A DNA stretch of 64,000 bases, taken from Paenibacillus macerans. GTDB taxonomy: Bacteria; Bacillota; Bacilli; Paenibacillales; Paenibacillaceae. This document shows positions 40,775-50,006 of this stretch, in pieces. Both the position numbers and the translations under genes were made by a program. The notes under the pieces were generated by a model. That model was given only the letters and a program-made list of their open reading frames with translations, ran no database searches and had not been told where the DNA came from. Position 1 is the first letter of the stretch. Each line of letters begins with the position of its first letter. The DNA is taken from positions 1 through 64,000 of the forward strand of contig NZ_JAMBOE010000022.1 of the NCBI RefSeq assembly GCF_023715465.1, in the 5' to 3' direction.

Positions 40775-41665
40775 TCAGCGCTTTTCACCCAACAATTTTT
40801 CCACAAGCCAAGGCTTGATCACGGGCAACACCACATTAGGCTGCATCGCCCTTGTATGATCCATGCCGCTTCCCGGTAAAATTTCAATATCCCAGCCATT
40901 TTCGCTCAATAGACCCTGGTTCTTTTTCAAGCGCCCAACGATGTCGACCGTAACATTGCCGAAGTTTTCGCCATAAGCGATCGTGTCCTGCTCCCCGGCA
41001 AAAGTGAGCTTGGGAATCGCCAGTTTGTCCAGAATGCTTCGGTCGTCAAAGTCCATCAAGCTTTGGTACAACGTCATGAATTGCTTGGTTACGAACGGAT
41101 CGATCGTGACGGTGACGTTATCCCAATCGAAATCCGCCGGATTTTCGGGGGCCGCTTGTTGGGGAAGCGCATTTTGCTTTTGGTGCAGCGCTTGCTGATA
41201 TGTTTTTTCGGTGACGACCAGCATTTCACGGTACGGCCCTTCATAAGGCGGATAGCCGCCCATGATCAAGCTTTCCAACCGATCCGACCTGATCGCCAGT
41301 TGCAATCCCGCAAGCGCCAGCCAGGAATACCCGTAGTAGCTATACTGCCGAATGTTCATTTGATCCGCGATATGCAGGAAATCGTTCACGATGTGCTCCG
41401 GCGTGAGGTCGTCCGGAACGGGATTTTGAAACAAGTGCCCTTCATAATCGAAAAATAACACCTGAAACCGGTCGGCGAGTCCTTCCACCAAGTGCTTTCC
41501 TGACTCCGGGTCAACGCCCCACTGCTTTAAACTTTCGGCCTCCTGGCCGTATACCGGTTTTTTGACGACGGGCAGCATGAGCGTTTTAGCGTTGGATTGT
41601 CCGGCAAGCCCCACTTCGATGACCGAGTTGTCGGGCAGGGTTATCGTTTTTTTCAAGGAAATCAC
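40775..41665 (-). CDS. Alpha/beta hydrolase
   Basis: A 296-residue alpha/beta-hydrolase fold enzyme. The nucleophile elbow is YYGYSWLALAG (Ser near residue 114), the acid is in FAGEQDTIAYG (near 239), and the histidine is in GSGMDHTRAM (near 275). It has no signal peptide, so it is cytoplasmic; the substrate is unknown. Its start at 41665 is preceded by aaggagtg. It is divergent from the MerR regulator at 41815, which may control it. Confidence 0.85.
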   Translation of the reverse strand: MISLKKTITLPDNSVIEVGLAGQSNAKTLMLPVVKKPVYGQEAESLKQWGVDPESGKHLVEGLADRFQVLFFDYEGHLFQNPVPDDLTPEHIVNDFLHIADQMNIRQYSYYGYSWLALAGLQLAIRSDRLESLIMGGYPPYEGPYREMLVVTEKTYQQALHQKQNALPQQAAPENPADFDWDNVTVTIDPFVTKQFMTLYQSLMDFDDRSILDKLAIPKLTFAGEQDTIAYGENFGNVTVDIVGRLKKNQGLLSENGWDIEILPGSGMDHTRAMQPNVVLPVIKPWLVEKLLGEKR

Positions 41666-41814
41666 TCCTTAGGGCGGTTATATTATCATCGTATAACATT
41701 CATGCAATCTTTCGCTTTGCCGCTCATCATGCTTTGGTATTCGTGTTATATTAATGGTCAATATTAACGCAGCACTTTAGGGTTTGAATTTAATCTCTGA
41801 TCTGGGGAGCAGAA

Positions 41815-42540
41815 ATGAACGAAGTATATACACCGAAACAAATAGCAAAAATGTTAAACATCAGCACCACAACTTTGCGAAGATACGAGGAACAGGGGCT
41901 GATTCCGGATGTCCATAGAACGGCCAGCAACCGCAGATGCTACCGGACCGTCCACGTGCAGGCTTTTATCGTTATCCGAACGCTGCTTCAAGGGTATGAA
42001 ATTCCGGTGGTCTATGAGGCGATGCGAAATATTAAAAAAGGGGACACGGCGCAGGCTTTCTGGTTAATCAACCGGCAGCTGCACAACATGCAGGAAGAGA
42101 AGCAGAGAGTGGAGGAAATTTTAACGATGATCAGAAATGCGGATTTCTCCAAATACCGCAATGTCAAGGTCGCGGAGGCGATGAAAATTGGAGAAGTGGC
42201 CGCGTTGGCCAGCGTCAATCCTTCGGCGATCCGGCACTGGGAAAAGGAAGGGCTGATCAAATCGGAGAGAGATCGGGAGAACGGGTACAGAATGTACACC
42301 GTATCCGAACTAAAGAAGATCATTGTAATCAGCAGCCTGCGAAAAACGATCTATTACATCGAAAATATGAAACAGTTGCTAAATGAGCTGGAAACACAGC
42401 ACTTCACGAAAGTGGAGCGGTCTTTTCAACTGGCCCTGCAAAAATTAAATCACCAGCTTGCGGCCCGATTCCAAGGCATTGCCGAATTAGTGAAATATGT
42501 AGCTCTTTATTGCGAGGAAATCTCGTCCCGGCAAACTTGA
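41815..42540 (+). CDS. MerR-family regulator with two HTH domains
   Basis: The 241-residue protein carries two MerR-type winged HTH domains. The first is residues 1-70 (TPKQIAKMLNISTTTLRRYE and NRRCYRTVHVQ), the second is residues 125-190 (MKIGEVAALASVNPSAIRHW and NGYRMYTVSELKK). A coiled helix separates them and another follows. A tandem pair in one chain could make an intramolecular dimer-like DNA reader. No metal-binding cysteines of the usual kind are seen. It is transcribed away from the hydrolase gene, so that gene is the likely target. Confidence 0.85.
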   Translation: MNEVYTPKQIAKMLNISTTTLRRYEEQGLIPDVHRTASNRRCYRTVHVQAFIVIRTLLQGYEIPVVYEAMRNIKKGDTAQAFWLINRQLHNMQEEKQRVEEILTMIRNADFSKYRNVKVAEAMKIGEVAALASVNPSAIRHWEKEGLIKSERDRENGYRMYTVSELKKIIVISSLRKTIYYIENMKQLLNELETQHFTKVERSFQLALQKLNHQLAARFQGIAELVKYVALYCEEISSRQT

Positions 42541-42637
42541 CCGCTCCCGAAATGACGTTTTCCCTAGCCCTTCCGGTTAGCTCAAGCCCGGCAACCAATC
42601 TCTCATCAGCCGCAAAAAAAGAAGGAGGTACAAGCGT

Positions 42638-43747
42638 ATGCTTGTTTTCTTTACCCTCATTTGCCTCGTGGTGCTCCTCGCCGTTGGCTTCGATTTATTT
42701 ATGAAGCTGTACCCGCCCTTTGGCGGCAAGCCGTCGCCCGCAAAGGTGGAGCGTTACCGGCAATCCCCCAACTACAACGGTAAAAAGTTCGAGTACCCCC
42801 TGCACACGCAGATGTTTGCGCCAACGCCTGGCAGTCTTTTTACAGTGCTGCGCGAATACCTGCAACGCAAACCGCATCTTAGGCCGGACCACTCTCTGCC
42901 GCAGGTCAAGCTGAATCGGCAGGCGATCGAAGGGATCAAGGAGGACACGATCATCTGGTTTGGCCATTCGGCCTTGCTGCTGCAAATCGGGGGGACGCGG
43001 GTGCTGCTGGACCCGATGTTTGGTCCCTCTTCATTTCCGATCAAGGGAATGGGCGGAAAAAGATACAACCAAGATCTGCCGTTTGGCCGCCTGGACGAGC
43101 TTCCGGCGATCGACGCCATCGTTTTGTCGCATGATCATTACGATCATCTCGACTACGGCACGATCAAGCAGCTGAAGGACCGGGTGAAGCGGTTTATCGT
43201 GCCGCTCGGCGTTCGCTGCCATCTGGAGCGGTGGGGCGTCGAGCCCGAGCGGATCAGCGAATACGACTGGTGGGATGAGCTGGAGTTTCAAGGCGTCCGG
43301 CTGGCCTGCACGCCGGCCCGTCATTTTTCCGGCAGGGGGTTGTTTAGCCGCGACGGCGGACTATGGTGTTCGTGGGTCATCACGACGCCGGAGACAAGGG
43401 TGTACTACTGTGGGGACAGCGGGTATGGGCCCCATTTCAAGGAAATTGGCGAAAAATACGGCCCGTTTGATCTCACCTTAATGGAATGCGGCCAGTATGA
43501 TGACCGATGGATTGACGTCCATCTGCTTCCCGAGCAGACGGTACGGGCCCATCTGGACGTCAAAGGGGACGTGCTGCTTCCGGTGCATTGGGCCGCGTTT
43601 ACGCTGGCGATGCACAGCTGGTACGATCCGGTTCGCCGCCTGACCGAAGAGGCCGAGCGGGAGGGCGTCCCAATCACAACGCCAAAAATCGGGGAGCCCG
43701 TCAAAGTGGGCGCGTCCGAATACCCGGACGAGGCGTGGTGGAAATAG
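42638..43747 (+). CDS. Membrane-anchored metallo-beta-lactamase-fold hydrolase (UlaG/NAPE-PLD-like)
   Basis: A 369-residue protein with an N-terminal membrane helix (VFFTLICLVVLLAVGFDLFM) and a catalytic domain with VLSHDHYDHLD (metal site, near residue 164-174), a conserved TPARHFSGRG, YYCGDSGYG and LLPVHWAAF. These match the MBL-fold family that includes NAPE-phospholipase D and UlaG-type lactonases. It is anchored by the N-terminal helix; which face of the membrane bears the catalytic domain is not certain. The start is supported by aggaggt 7-8 bases upstream. A terminator follows at 43779-43826. Confidence 0.88.
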   Translation: MLVFFTLICLVVLLAVGFDLFMKLYPPFGGKPSPAKVERYRQSPNYNGKKFEYPLHTQMFAPTPGSLFTVLREYLQRKPHLRPDHSLPQVKLNRQAIEGIKEDTIIWFGHSALLLQIGGTRVLLDPMFGPSSFPIKGMGGKRYNQDLPFGRLDELPAIDAIVLSHDHYDHLDYGTIKQLKDRVKRFIVPLGVRCHLERWGVEPERISEYDWWDELEFQGVRLACTPARHFSGRGLFSRDGGLWCSWVITTPETRVYYCGDSGYGPHFKEIGEKYGPFDLTLMECGQYDDRWIDVHLLPEQTVRAHLDVKGDVLLPVHWAAFTLAMHSWYDPVRRLTEEAEREGVPITTPKIGEPVKVGASEYPDEAWWK

Positions 43748-43778
43748 CAGGAGGCGGCCCGGAACACATGAGCAAACA

Positions 43779-43826
43779 AAGAGCTTATCCAAGGTAACGA
43801 TACCTTTGGGAGAAGCTCTTTTTTTC
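43779..43826 (+). terminator. Strong intrinsic terminator
   Basis: agagctt-tcc-aaggta pairs with tacctt-ggga-gaagctct in a long stem and is followed by seven T. It ends the MBL-fold hydrolase transcript and separates it from the ECF sigma gene. Confidence 0.85.
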
Positions 43827-43861
43827 GTGGTTGCGGCGGATTTACCTGATATGATGTTTTT

Positions 43862-43887
43862 TGTAACGAATCCTCGTCTATCCGGTC
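43862..43887 (+). promoter_or_regulatory. Possible ECF-type autoregulated promoter
   Basis: TGTAAC (43862-43867) and CGGTC (43883-43887) are 15 bases apart, resembling the AAC/CGTC elements of ECF sigma promoters. The position is 25 bases upstream of the sigma gene. Weak evidence. Confidence 0.3.
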
Positions 43888-43911
43888 TTATACAGGTAAG
43901 GTGGTGAATCC

Positions 43912-44397
43912 TTGGATGAATTAAAGAAAATCTACGAGCGGTATTTTCAGGACGTGTACCGGTTCGCGCTGTCGCTCAGCCGCAGCAAGCAGATGGCGGA
44001 GGAAATTACGCAGGAGACTTTTTTCAAAGCGTTGAAAAATATCGATCAGTTTAAAGGCACCTGCAAAATGAACGTCTGGCTGTGCCAAATCGCCAAAAAC
44101 ACCTATTTCACTTTTATGGAGAAGCAGCAGCGTTTCGAACAGGGCGGAGAGCGGGAGCCGGTCGCCGAAGGGAGCATCGAGCAAGGTCTCGTCAACAAAG
44201 CGGAAGCCCTGCGAATCCATAAGCTGCTGCATGAGTTGGACGAGCCGTACAAAGAGGTTTTCACGTTAAGGGTGTTCGGGGAGTTGTCGTTTGACCATAT
44301 CAGCCAGATATTTGGGAGAACGGAGAGCTGGGCCAGGGTCACGTTTCACCGAGCCAAGCAAAAAATACAGCGTCTATGGATGGAGGATGAACGATGA
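43912..44397 (+). CDS. ECF-type RNA polymerase sigma factor
   Basis: The 161-residue protein has sigma region 2 (FQDVYRFALSLSRSKQMAEE, ITQETFFKALKNIDQF) and region 4 (HELDEPYKEVFTLRVFGELS, then ISQIFGRTESWARVTFHRAK), without regions 1 and 3, so it is an ECF sigma factor. TTG 43912 follows aggtgg. Its stop overlaps by 4 bases the next gene, an anti-sigma factor. It likely responds to envelope stress; targets are unknown. Confidence 0.93.
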   Translation: MDELKKIYERYFQDVYRFALSLSRSKQMAEEITQETFFKALKNIDQFKGTCKMNVWLCQIAKNTYFTFMEKQQRFEQGGEREPVAEGSIEQGLVNKAEALRIHKLLHELDEPYKEVFTLRVFGELSFDHISQIFGRTESWARVTFHRAKQKIQRLWMEDER

Positions 44398-45095
44398 ATA
44401 GAATCTCATGCGAGGTAGTCCGGGACTTGCTGCCATTATACTACGACAAGGTTTGCAGTGGCGCGACGGAAGCGTTGGTGGAGGAACACGTTGCGGGGTG
44501 TGATGAGTGCAAGCGGCTGTTGGAGGAGTTGGATCGGAGCACCAGCCTGCCCCCGCAAACGATCGAGGCCAACCGGCAGGAGGGAGAAGAGTTAAAGGGC
44601 ATCACCGTCCTCTGGAAAAAATCCAAAACAGCCGCGTTCGCCAAAGGCGCGGTGTTGGCGGTTGCTGTTTGCGCCGCGCTCTATTCGGGCTATCTTGTTT
44701 TAACCCAGTGGAATATCGTCAACGTGCCCGCCAAAGTGATCGAGGTCAGCGATATAAGTCGTCTGAATGACGGCAAGATCGTTTATCGGGTGTGGACGAC
44801 GGATGGTTATGCGGTTAACCAAATCAATCATAAGATGGACGATAGCGGCAACCTTTACCTGATTCCGGTGCGTCCCGTCATCAAGTCCAAGAAGTTTGCC
44901 GAAATCTCCCTCGGCAATATATATAACTTCGTCGATCTCGAGCAGATCAGCACCAATCGGCAGGCTAAAGGTAAGGGCGCAGAGATTCGGGCGGTTTATT
45001 ACGGTTCCCCAGAGGCGCCGATTCTGATCTGGAAAAAAGGGCTAGTGCTGCCGGCGGCCAACGCCGCGGTCGAAGCGCAGTTTCGGTTTGATTAA
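44394..45095 (+). CDS. Zinc-finger anti-sigma factor with membrane helix
   Basis: The 233-residue protein starts MNRISCEVVRDLLPLYYDKV and continues with HVAGCDECKRLLEELD, the HxxxCxxC zinc-binding core of zf-HC2 anti-sigma factors (about residues 6-45). One transmembrane helix (FAKGAVLAVAVCAALYSGYL) near residue 85 places a 130-residue sensing domain outside the membrane. It holds the ECF sigma factor until an outside signal releases it. Translationally coupled with the sigma gene through atga. Confidence 0.9.
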   Translation: MNRISCEVVRDLLPLYYDKVCSGATEALVEEHVAGCDECKRLLEELDRSTSLPPQTIEANRQEGEELKGITVLWKKSKTAAFAKGAVLAVAVCAALYSGYLVLTQWNIVNVPAKVIEVSDISRLNDGKIVYRVWTTDGYAVNQINHKMDDSGNLYLIPVRPVIKSKKFAEISLGNIYNFVDLEQISTNRQAKGKGAEIRAVYYGSPEAPILIWKKGLVLPAANAAVEAQFRFD

Positions 45096-45174
45096 GGCGG
45101 AAGCGTTACGGGCCGTTATTCTATTGAGCAAGCATCAGGACCCGCTATAGCGACGATAAAAAGCCTTCGTAACA

Positions 45175-45225
45175 AAAAGTGCGGGCGCTGATGCTCTAGG
45201 TTCCAATGTTGCCCGCGCCCGTTTA
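45175..45225 (-). terminator. GC-rich hairpin, minus-strand terminator
   Basis: gcgggc and gcccgc arms enclose about 25 bases. On the minus strand the stem is followed by actttttgtt. It ends the transport operon transcript. Confidence 0.6.
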
Positions 45226-45229
45226 CCGT

Positions 45230-45871
45230 TCAGTGCATCGAAATCCGTGTCAGCCGCACGGTATACGGCTTCGAGACAGGGACCGACCACTGCCAGCCTC
45301 CGGTCAATTCGACCAGACTCAAAAAGTACCCGTGGCCCGCGCCTGTGTCGATACCGAGCTTGCCGTCCGCGAGCCAGACGGCGTCGGGCTGTAAACCAAA
45401 GCGGTACGTGGACGTATGGCCGAACACGACCGTCTTGCCCGGAACCGCCGGCGCCCGGAAAAAAGGCTCGCGGATTTCCGTCAAATCCTTCGGCGCTTGC
45501 TCCCGCAGCGGGATGCCCGGGCGCAAACCAGCATGGACGAACAGGAAGCGGCCATGCTCCGCCCACAGCGGCATCTCCTCGATCCACCGGCGGTAACGGT
45601 CCGCCGCCCGTCCGTCGGGAACGGCCGAACCGGGCACTTGCTCCAGCCACTTGCGTTCGTTGTTTCCCTGCAGCGCCACAGCCCCGTCCGCGCATAAGCG
45701 ATGCGCCAGCTCCAGCGTGCCGGCCGAATCCGGCCCTTTGTTGACATAGTCGCCGAGCAGAAACAGCCGGTCCGCCAAGGGATTGTACCCGGCTTCGTCA
45801 AGCAAGCGTTCCAGCAAACGGCCGTGGCCGTGAATGTCGGAAACGGCAAACAGTCTACCCATTTCCCGCAA
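45230..45871 (-). CDS. Calcineurin-like metallophosphatase (PrpA/Ap4A type)
   Basis: The 213-residue protein carries the phosphoesterase motifs VSDIHGH (8-14), GDYVNKGPDS (40-49), GNNERK (69-74), LFVHAGL (109-115) and VFGHTSTY (149-156). This set typifies small serine/threonine phosphatases and symmetrical Ap4A-like hydrolases in bacteria. The start may be TTG 45871 or ATG 45862. It overlaps the 3' end of the ABC ATPase gene by up to 17 bases, so it is the last gene of the operon. Its link to transport is unclear. Confidence 0.85.
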   Translation of the reverse strand: MREMGRLFAVSDIHGHGRLLERLLDEAGYNPLADRLFLLGDYVNKGPDSAGTLELAHRLCADGAVALQGNNERKWLEQVPGSAVPDGRAADRYRRWIEEMPLWAEHGRFLFVHAGLRPGIPLREQAPKDLTEIREPFFRAPAVPGKTVVFGHTSTYRFGLQPDAVWLADGKLGIDTGAGHGYFLSLVELTGGWQWSVPVSKPYTVRLTRISMH

Positions 45872-46952
45872 GAGCCGGATCCGCGTAAAGCATCACGTTT
45901 TGCGAAGGCAAATGAACCGTCAGCCGGGTCCCAGGCTCAATCCCCCTGTTGTGGAACAAATGAATCGGCTGCCCGTCGGCCGTCTCGACGATCAGGCGCC
46001 ACCTCGTCCCTTCGTAGATCGCATGAACCGCCCTGGTTTCCATGCAATTTTCGTCGTCCCCCACGGGCTGTTCACTCACGGAGATCGTTTCCGGATGAAG
46101 CATCATGACACCACTACCGCTTCCCGCATGAGCGCCAGACGTCATCCGCACGCCCCGGATCGGCGTGCCCGCCGCCAGGGAGACCGGACTTCCGCCGTCC
46201 GCAAATGAGATGTTCAGGCGGTTGTGATAGCCCATCAACTGGGCGACCCATGGGGTGGCCGGACGTTCGAACAGTTCGTCTGGACTGCCAATCTGATCGA
46301 TGCCGCCTTCCCGCAGCACGAGAATCCGGTCGGCGATCGTGAACGCCTCCATCCGGTCGTGCGTCACGTACAAAGTGGCGATGGACAAGTCGCCGAGCAA
46401 GCCGGCAAGTTCGCTCCGCATGTCCGTCCGCAGCTTGACGTCCAGGTTCGACAGCGGCTCGTCCATCAGCAGCAGCCGCGGCTCGGTCGCCAGCGCCCGC
46501 GCGATGCCGACCCGCTGCTGCTGGCCGCCGGACAGCTGGGCGGGAAGGCGCTCTAGCAGCCCGTCCAGCTTCAGCAGTGACTGCAGCCGGCGCAGCCTGT
46601 TTTCCATATCGGACTTGGCGACTTTCCGCCGCTTCATCCCGTATTCGATATTTTGCCGGATGGACATATGCGGCCATAAGGCGTAATCCTGAAACACCAT
46701 GTTGATCGGGCGGTTTTCGGGCGGAACGTAATGTCCCTTCCCGCGTTCCACAACAACGCCGTTGATCTCGATTTCACCCGCGTCGATGCGGGTCAATCCG
46801 GCCACCAGCTGGAGCAGCGTAGATTTGCCGCAGCCGGAAGGGCCGAGGATGCAAATGCGTTCCCCTTCCCCGACCTCGAACGAAATCGGCTTTAACACCT
46901 GCTGTTCGCCGTAGGATTTGGAAACGCCCTGCAGCTTTAAAATCGTACTCAA
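45855..46952 (-). CDS. ABC transporter ATP-binding protein (Fe3+/polyamine type)
   Basis: A 365-residue ATPase: Walker A GPSGCGKSTLLQ near residue 35, Q-loop NMVFQDYALWPHMS, signature LSGGQQQRVGIARAL near 138, Walker B LLLMDEPLSNLD near 160 and a C-terminal TOBE domain (about 270-365). This is the CUT1/FbpC/PotA type. The start is TTG 46952, with gaggagg upstream. It powers the double permease encoded just upstream in the operon. Confidence 0.93.
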   Translation of the reverse strand: MSTILKLQGVSKSYGEQQVLKPISFEVGEGERICILGPSGCGKSTLLQLVAGLTRIDAGEIEINGVVVERGKGHYVPPENRPINMVFQDYALWPHMSIRQNIEYGMKRRKVAKSDMENRLRRLQSLLKLDGLLERLPAQLSGGQQQRVGIARALATEPRLLLMDEPLSNLDVKLRTDMRSELAGLLGDLSIATLYVTHDRMEAFTIADRILVLREGGIDQIGSPDELFERPATPWVAQLMGYHNRLNISFADGGSPVSLAAGTPIRGVRMTSGAHAGSGSGVMMLHPETISVSEQPVGDDENCMETRAVHAIYEGTRWRLIVETADGQPIHLFHNRGIEPGTRLTVHLPSQNVMLYADPALAGNG

Positions 46953-46977
46953 ATGATGATCCTCCTCTACTTAAGTC

Positions 46978-48687
46978 CTAACTATGGTTTCGGTCCAGGC
47001 GGCGGAACAGCCAACGTCCGGCTGCCTGCAGCAACGCGATCAATAGCACGACGATGGCACAGCTGACAACCGTAGCGGCGGTCGCATAGCCGTACTGGGA
47101 AAACTCGAAGGCGCGGTCGATGACGAGCGGCATCAGCGAGTAATTGGCCGGCTTGAGCATCGAAGACAGCGCCAGATCGAAGATGCTTGTGCCAAACGAG
47201 GCGAGCGTCGCCATCAGCAGTGACTGGCGCACGAGCGGCAGCACGATATGCCGCATCCGGTCGAACACGCCGGCCCCCTGAATGGCCGCGGCCTTGAGCA
47301 TCGTGCCGGACAACGCCCCGAACGCGCCCATTTGCACCCGGACGGCATAGGGAATCGCGCCGGCGATCCCGGCGATGACGAGCAGGGCCGGCGTGCCGTA
47401 TAGATGGAGGCCAAGCGGTTCCAACCATTTTTGATTCCAGATGAAAATATATCCGATCCCCAGCACGACGCCCGGAACGGCCAGCGAAATCACCGAAAAC
47501 AGCTGCAGCGGCCCTCTGGACCGGGACTCCGTAAAGCTCAGCACATACGCGGTCACGAAGCCGATCAGCATGCTAAACACGGCCGCGGCCACCGCGATCG
47601 ACAGCGAGTGGAAAAGCCCATCCAGGTAGCCGAGCAACCGATGATCGCCTGCTGCCCCGGAGAACAGGCTGCGATAATGCTCCAGCGTCAAATTGCCGGC
47701 CGACAGCCCTACCCCGGTTTGCTTCAGCAGCGACACGGCGGCGCTTGTTCCGATCGGAATCCCGAGGCAGACGAGCAGAAACGCCCCGACCGCCAAATTG
47801 TACGCCCACGCATGTCGTGGCTTTTCCTTCGCGGTCCTCACCGCTTTGGCGTTCAGGAAATCGAAGCGTGAGCGGCGGAGGGCGAACAATAGCAGCGCCA
47901 TGGCCAAAGCGAGCAGCACGACGAGATAAAAGGCCAGCACGCCGGCCATATCGAAGCGGACGGGCGATTGATAGATCGCCGAGTAAATGGAATAAGTCAA
48001 CGTCGGGAACTTATACACGGTCGCCAGCGCGGCCGGAAGCCCGAAATCGCCTACCGTATCCATAAACACCAGCGTCCAGCCTGCCAGAAAAGACGGCAGG
48101 GCGAGCGGCAGTTCGACGGTCCGCCAGACGGTCCAAGGCTTGGCGCCGTTCAGCCGCGCGGCCTGGCCGAATTGTCGCACGTTCCATTCCGTCGCCGCCA
48201 CGATCGCAAGATACGCCAGCGGAAACTTGCTGAGCGCCATGACGATGACGAGGCCGGACGGCCGGAAAATAAACGACGTCACCCAAGTCCAGCCGAGCCA
48301 CTGATGGACCAGACCGTCCGCGCTGGCAAACAGCACCCAGCCTTGGGCGATCATAAACGACGGGGCGATCAGCAGCAGCCATGCCGCCGTGTCGAGGAGC
48401 CGTCCCGCGGCGAAATTCCAGCGGGCGCGAACCGTGGCCAGCGCCCCGCCAATCGCCGTCCCGAGCGTGGCCGTCCCCAGCGCCAGCATCACGGAGTTCC
48501 ACAGCGACTGCCGCCATAACGGACGGTGAAAAATTTCGCCGACCAGAGCAAAGCCCCCGTATTCGAACTTCCCGAAGAAAAGTCCCGGAAAGACGACATT
48601 AATCAGAACGGCCAACAGCGGCAAAAAAATAAAAAGAAACAGGAGGAGGGTTACCCCGCCTCCCCAACGCGATTCTGAGGCTTTCAT
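46978..48687 (-). CDS. ABC transporter double-permease (AfuB/FbpB type)
   Basis: The 569-residue membrane protein has about 12 helices in two homologous halves, each with an EAA-type loop (RLNGAKPWTVWRTVELPLAL near residue 180; QGAGVFDRMRHIVLPLVRQS near 470). A fused double permease is typical of the FbpB/ThiP family for ferric iron, thiamine or similar small substrates. ATG 48687 follows ggag. It is flanked by its ATPase and its binding lipoprotein. Confidence 0.92.
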   Translation of the reverse strand: MKASESRWGGGVTLLLFLFIFLPLLAVLINVVFPGLFFGKFEYGGFALVGEIFHRPLWRQSLWNSVMLALGTATLGTAIGGALATVRARWNFAAGRLLDTAAWLLLIAPSFMIAQGWVLFASADGLVHQWLGWTWVTSFIFRPSGLVIVMALSKFPLAYLAIVAATEWNVRQFGQAARLNGAKPWTVWRTVELPLALPSFLAGWTLVFMDTVGDFGLPAALATVYKFPTLTYSIYSAIYQSPVRFDMAGVLAFYLVVLLALAMALLLFALRRSRFDFLNAKAVRTAKEKPRHAWAYNLAVGAFLLVCLGIPIGTSAAVSLLKQTGVGLSAGNLTLEHYRSLFSGAAGDHRLLGYLDGLFHSLSIAVAAAVFSMLIGFVTAYVLSFTESRSRGPLQLFSVISLAVPGVVLGIGYIFIWNQKWLEPLGLHLYGTPALLVIAGIAGAIPYAVRVQMGAFGALSGTMLKAAAIQGAGVFDRMRHIVLPLVRQSLLMATLASFGTSIFDLALSSMLKPANYSLMPLVIDRAFEFSQYGYATAATVVSCAIVVLLIALLQAAGRWLFRRLDRNHS

Positions 48688-48697
48688 ATGCAGGCTC

Positions 48698-49825
48698 CTA
48701 TTTTACGTTTTGATCGGCGAACCAGGTTTTGATCTCCACTTCGTGCTCCGCTGCCCATTCGGCGGATGGAAGCAGGAACTTGCCGTCCGGCTCGCGTTCG
48801 CTTCTTCCTTCGACCCCTGCGGCAAGCGGGGTAAAGAAGCTTTCCGTCGATTCGATTTCCGTTAGCATCCGCTGCGTTTCCGGTTTCAGCATATATTCGA
48901 CGAACGCTTTGGCCGCCGCCGGATTTTTCGTTTGCTTGCTGATCGCGACCACCCGCAGGCTGCCCGGAGCTCCCTCTTCCGGCCAAATGACCTCGACCGG
49001 CTCCCCGGCCAGCTTCAATTCATAGGCGTTATGCTCCTGCAGCGCGGCCACTTGAATTTCCCCGCTGAGCAGCGCCTTGCCGACTGGTCCGTTTTTTGGG
49101 TAAATGTGTAGTCCGTCTTTGAAGCGCTGCTCGTATTTTTTCTCCGCTTCTTCAATGCCCCATTTCTCGAACAGTGCGGATACGAGCGGATATGCGGGGG
49201 CTGCCACCGCCGGATCGGCATGGCCGACCGGGCCCTGGAACGCAAAAAATTCGTCCCACGTCTTGGGCGCCTTGTCGGCGGGAACCAGCTTCGTGTTATA
49301 GGCGATCACGCCGGAGGCGTGAATGCCGACCGGGAAATATGCCAGATCTTCCGGAACGTAAGAGGCTCCTGCCTGGGAAAGGTTGTCCAGGTTGCCTGGA
49401 CGCCAGCCCGTCAGCAGAAAGCCGCGGTCGGCCAGGTTGCGTACGGAGCCGTGCCCGTCCATCATCAGTACGTCCCATTGCGGATTGCCTTGCTCCGCCT
49501 CAATTTTGGCAAGCGCCTCGCCGCCGCCGTAGTGGACCGCCTCGATCTTGTAGCCGGTTTCCGCGGCGAATTTCGGCGCGATAAAATCGACGAAATCGTT
49601 GCCGTATAAATAAATCGTTTTGCCGGTGTCCTCATCAGAGTCACCGCTTGCCGACGGCGTTTCCTGTGATGATCCGGACGCGTTTGCGGCATTCGCCGCA
49701 GCTGCTCTTTTTTCCTCGCCGCCTGCGTTCGAACTTCCGGCGCCCGCCCCGCAAGCCGACAGCAGAAGAAAGACGGATATCAGCGCCGCTGCCAGCAGAC
49801 TTTTGTTTCTTCGGTTTGTTTTCAT
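48698..49825 (-). CDS. ABC transporter substrate-binding lipoprotein
   Basis: The product of about 375 residues has lipobox LLLSAC (Cys near residue 25), a 40-residue Ala/Gly/Ser-rich linker and a type 2 periplasmic-binding fold (TIYLYGNDFVDFIAPKFAAE, WDVLMMDGHG, GVIAYNTKLVPADKAPKTWD). The fold group includes Fe3+-, AEP- and thiamine-binding proteins. The iron-binding tyrosine pair is not apparent, so the ligand is open. ATG 49825 (ggaggg 6 bases upstream) is preferred to the 49837 start. It is divergent from the LysR regulator. Confidence 0.88.
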   Translation of the reverse strand: MKTNRRNKSLLAAALISVFLLLSACGAGAGSSNAGGEEKRAAAANAANASGSSQETPSASGDSDEDTGKTIYLYGNDFVDFIAPKFAAETGYKIEAVHYGGGEALAKIEAEQGNPQWDVLMMDGHGSVRNLADRGFLLTGWRPGNLDNLSQAGASYVPEDLAYFPVGIHASGVIAYNTKLVPADKAPKTWDEFFAFQGPVGHADPAVAAPAYPLVSALFEKWGIEEAEKKYEQRFKDGLHIYPKNGPVGKALLSGEIQVAALQEHNAYELKLAGEPVEVIWPEEGAPGSLRVVAISKQTKNPAAAKAFVEYMLKPETQRMLTEIESTESFFTPLAAGVEGRSEREPDGKFLLPSAEWAAEHEVEIKTWFADQNVK

Positions 49826-49907
49826 GTCACCCTCCATTTGATGAATGCGGTTATTTGTGTTTCATTGTTCGATGGTCTCAGTGTACGGGGCCCGCATCAT
49901 CCTAAAA

Positions 49908-49922
49908 TTAACCCTGCGTTAA
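49908..49922. promoter_or_regulatory. LysR-type operator candidate
   Basis: TTAAC-cctgc-GTTAA, a perfect inverted repeat with T-N11-A spacing, lies in the 181-bp gap between the divergent transporter and LysR genes. Confidence 0.55.
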
Positions 49923-50006
49923 CATGAAATTAAATAAAATCTATGAAATATAGGTTAAGATTTAAAATATCTATGTCAGATTGACCGAGCATAAGGAGGA
50001 AGCAAC

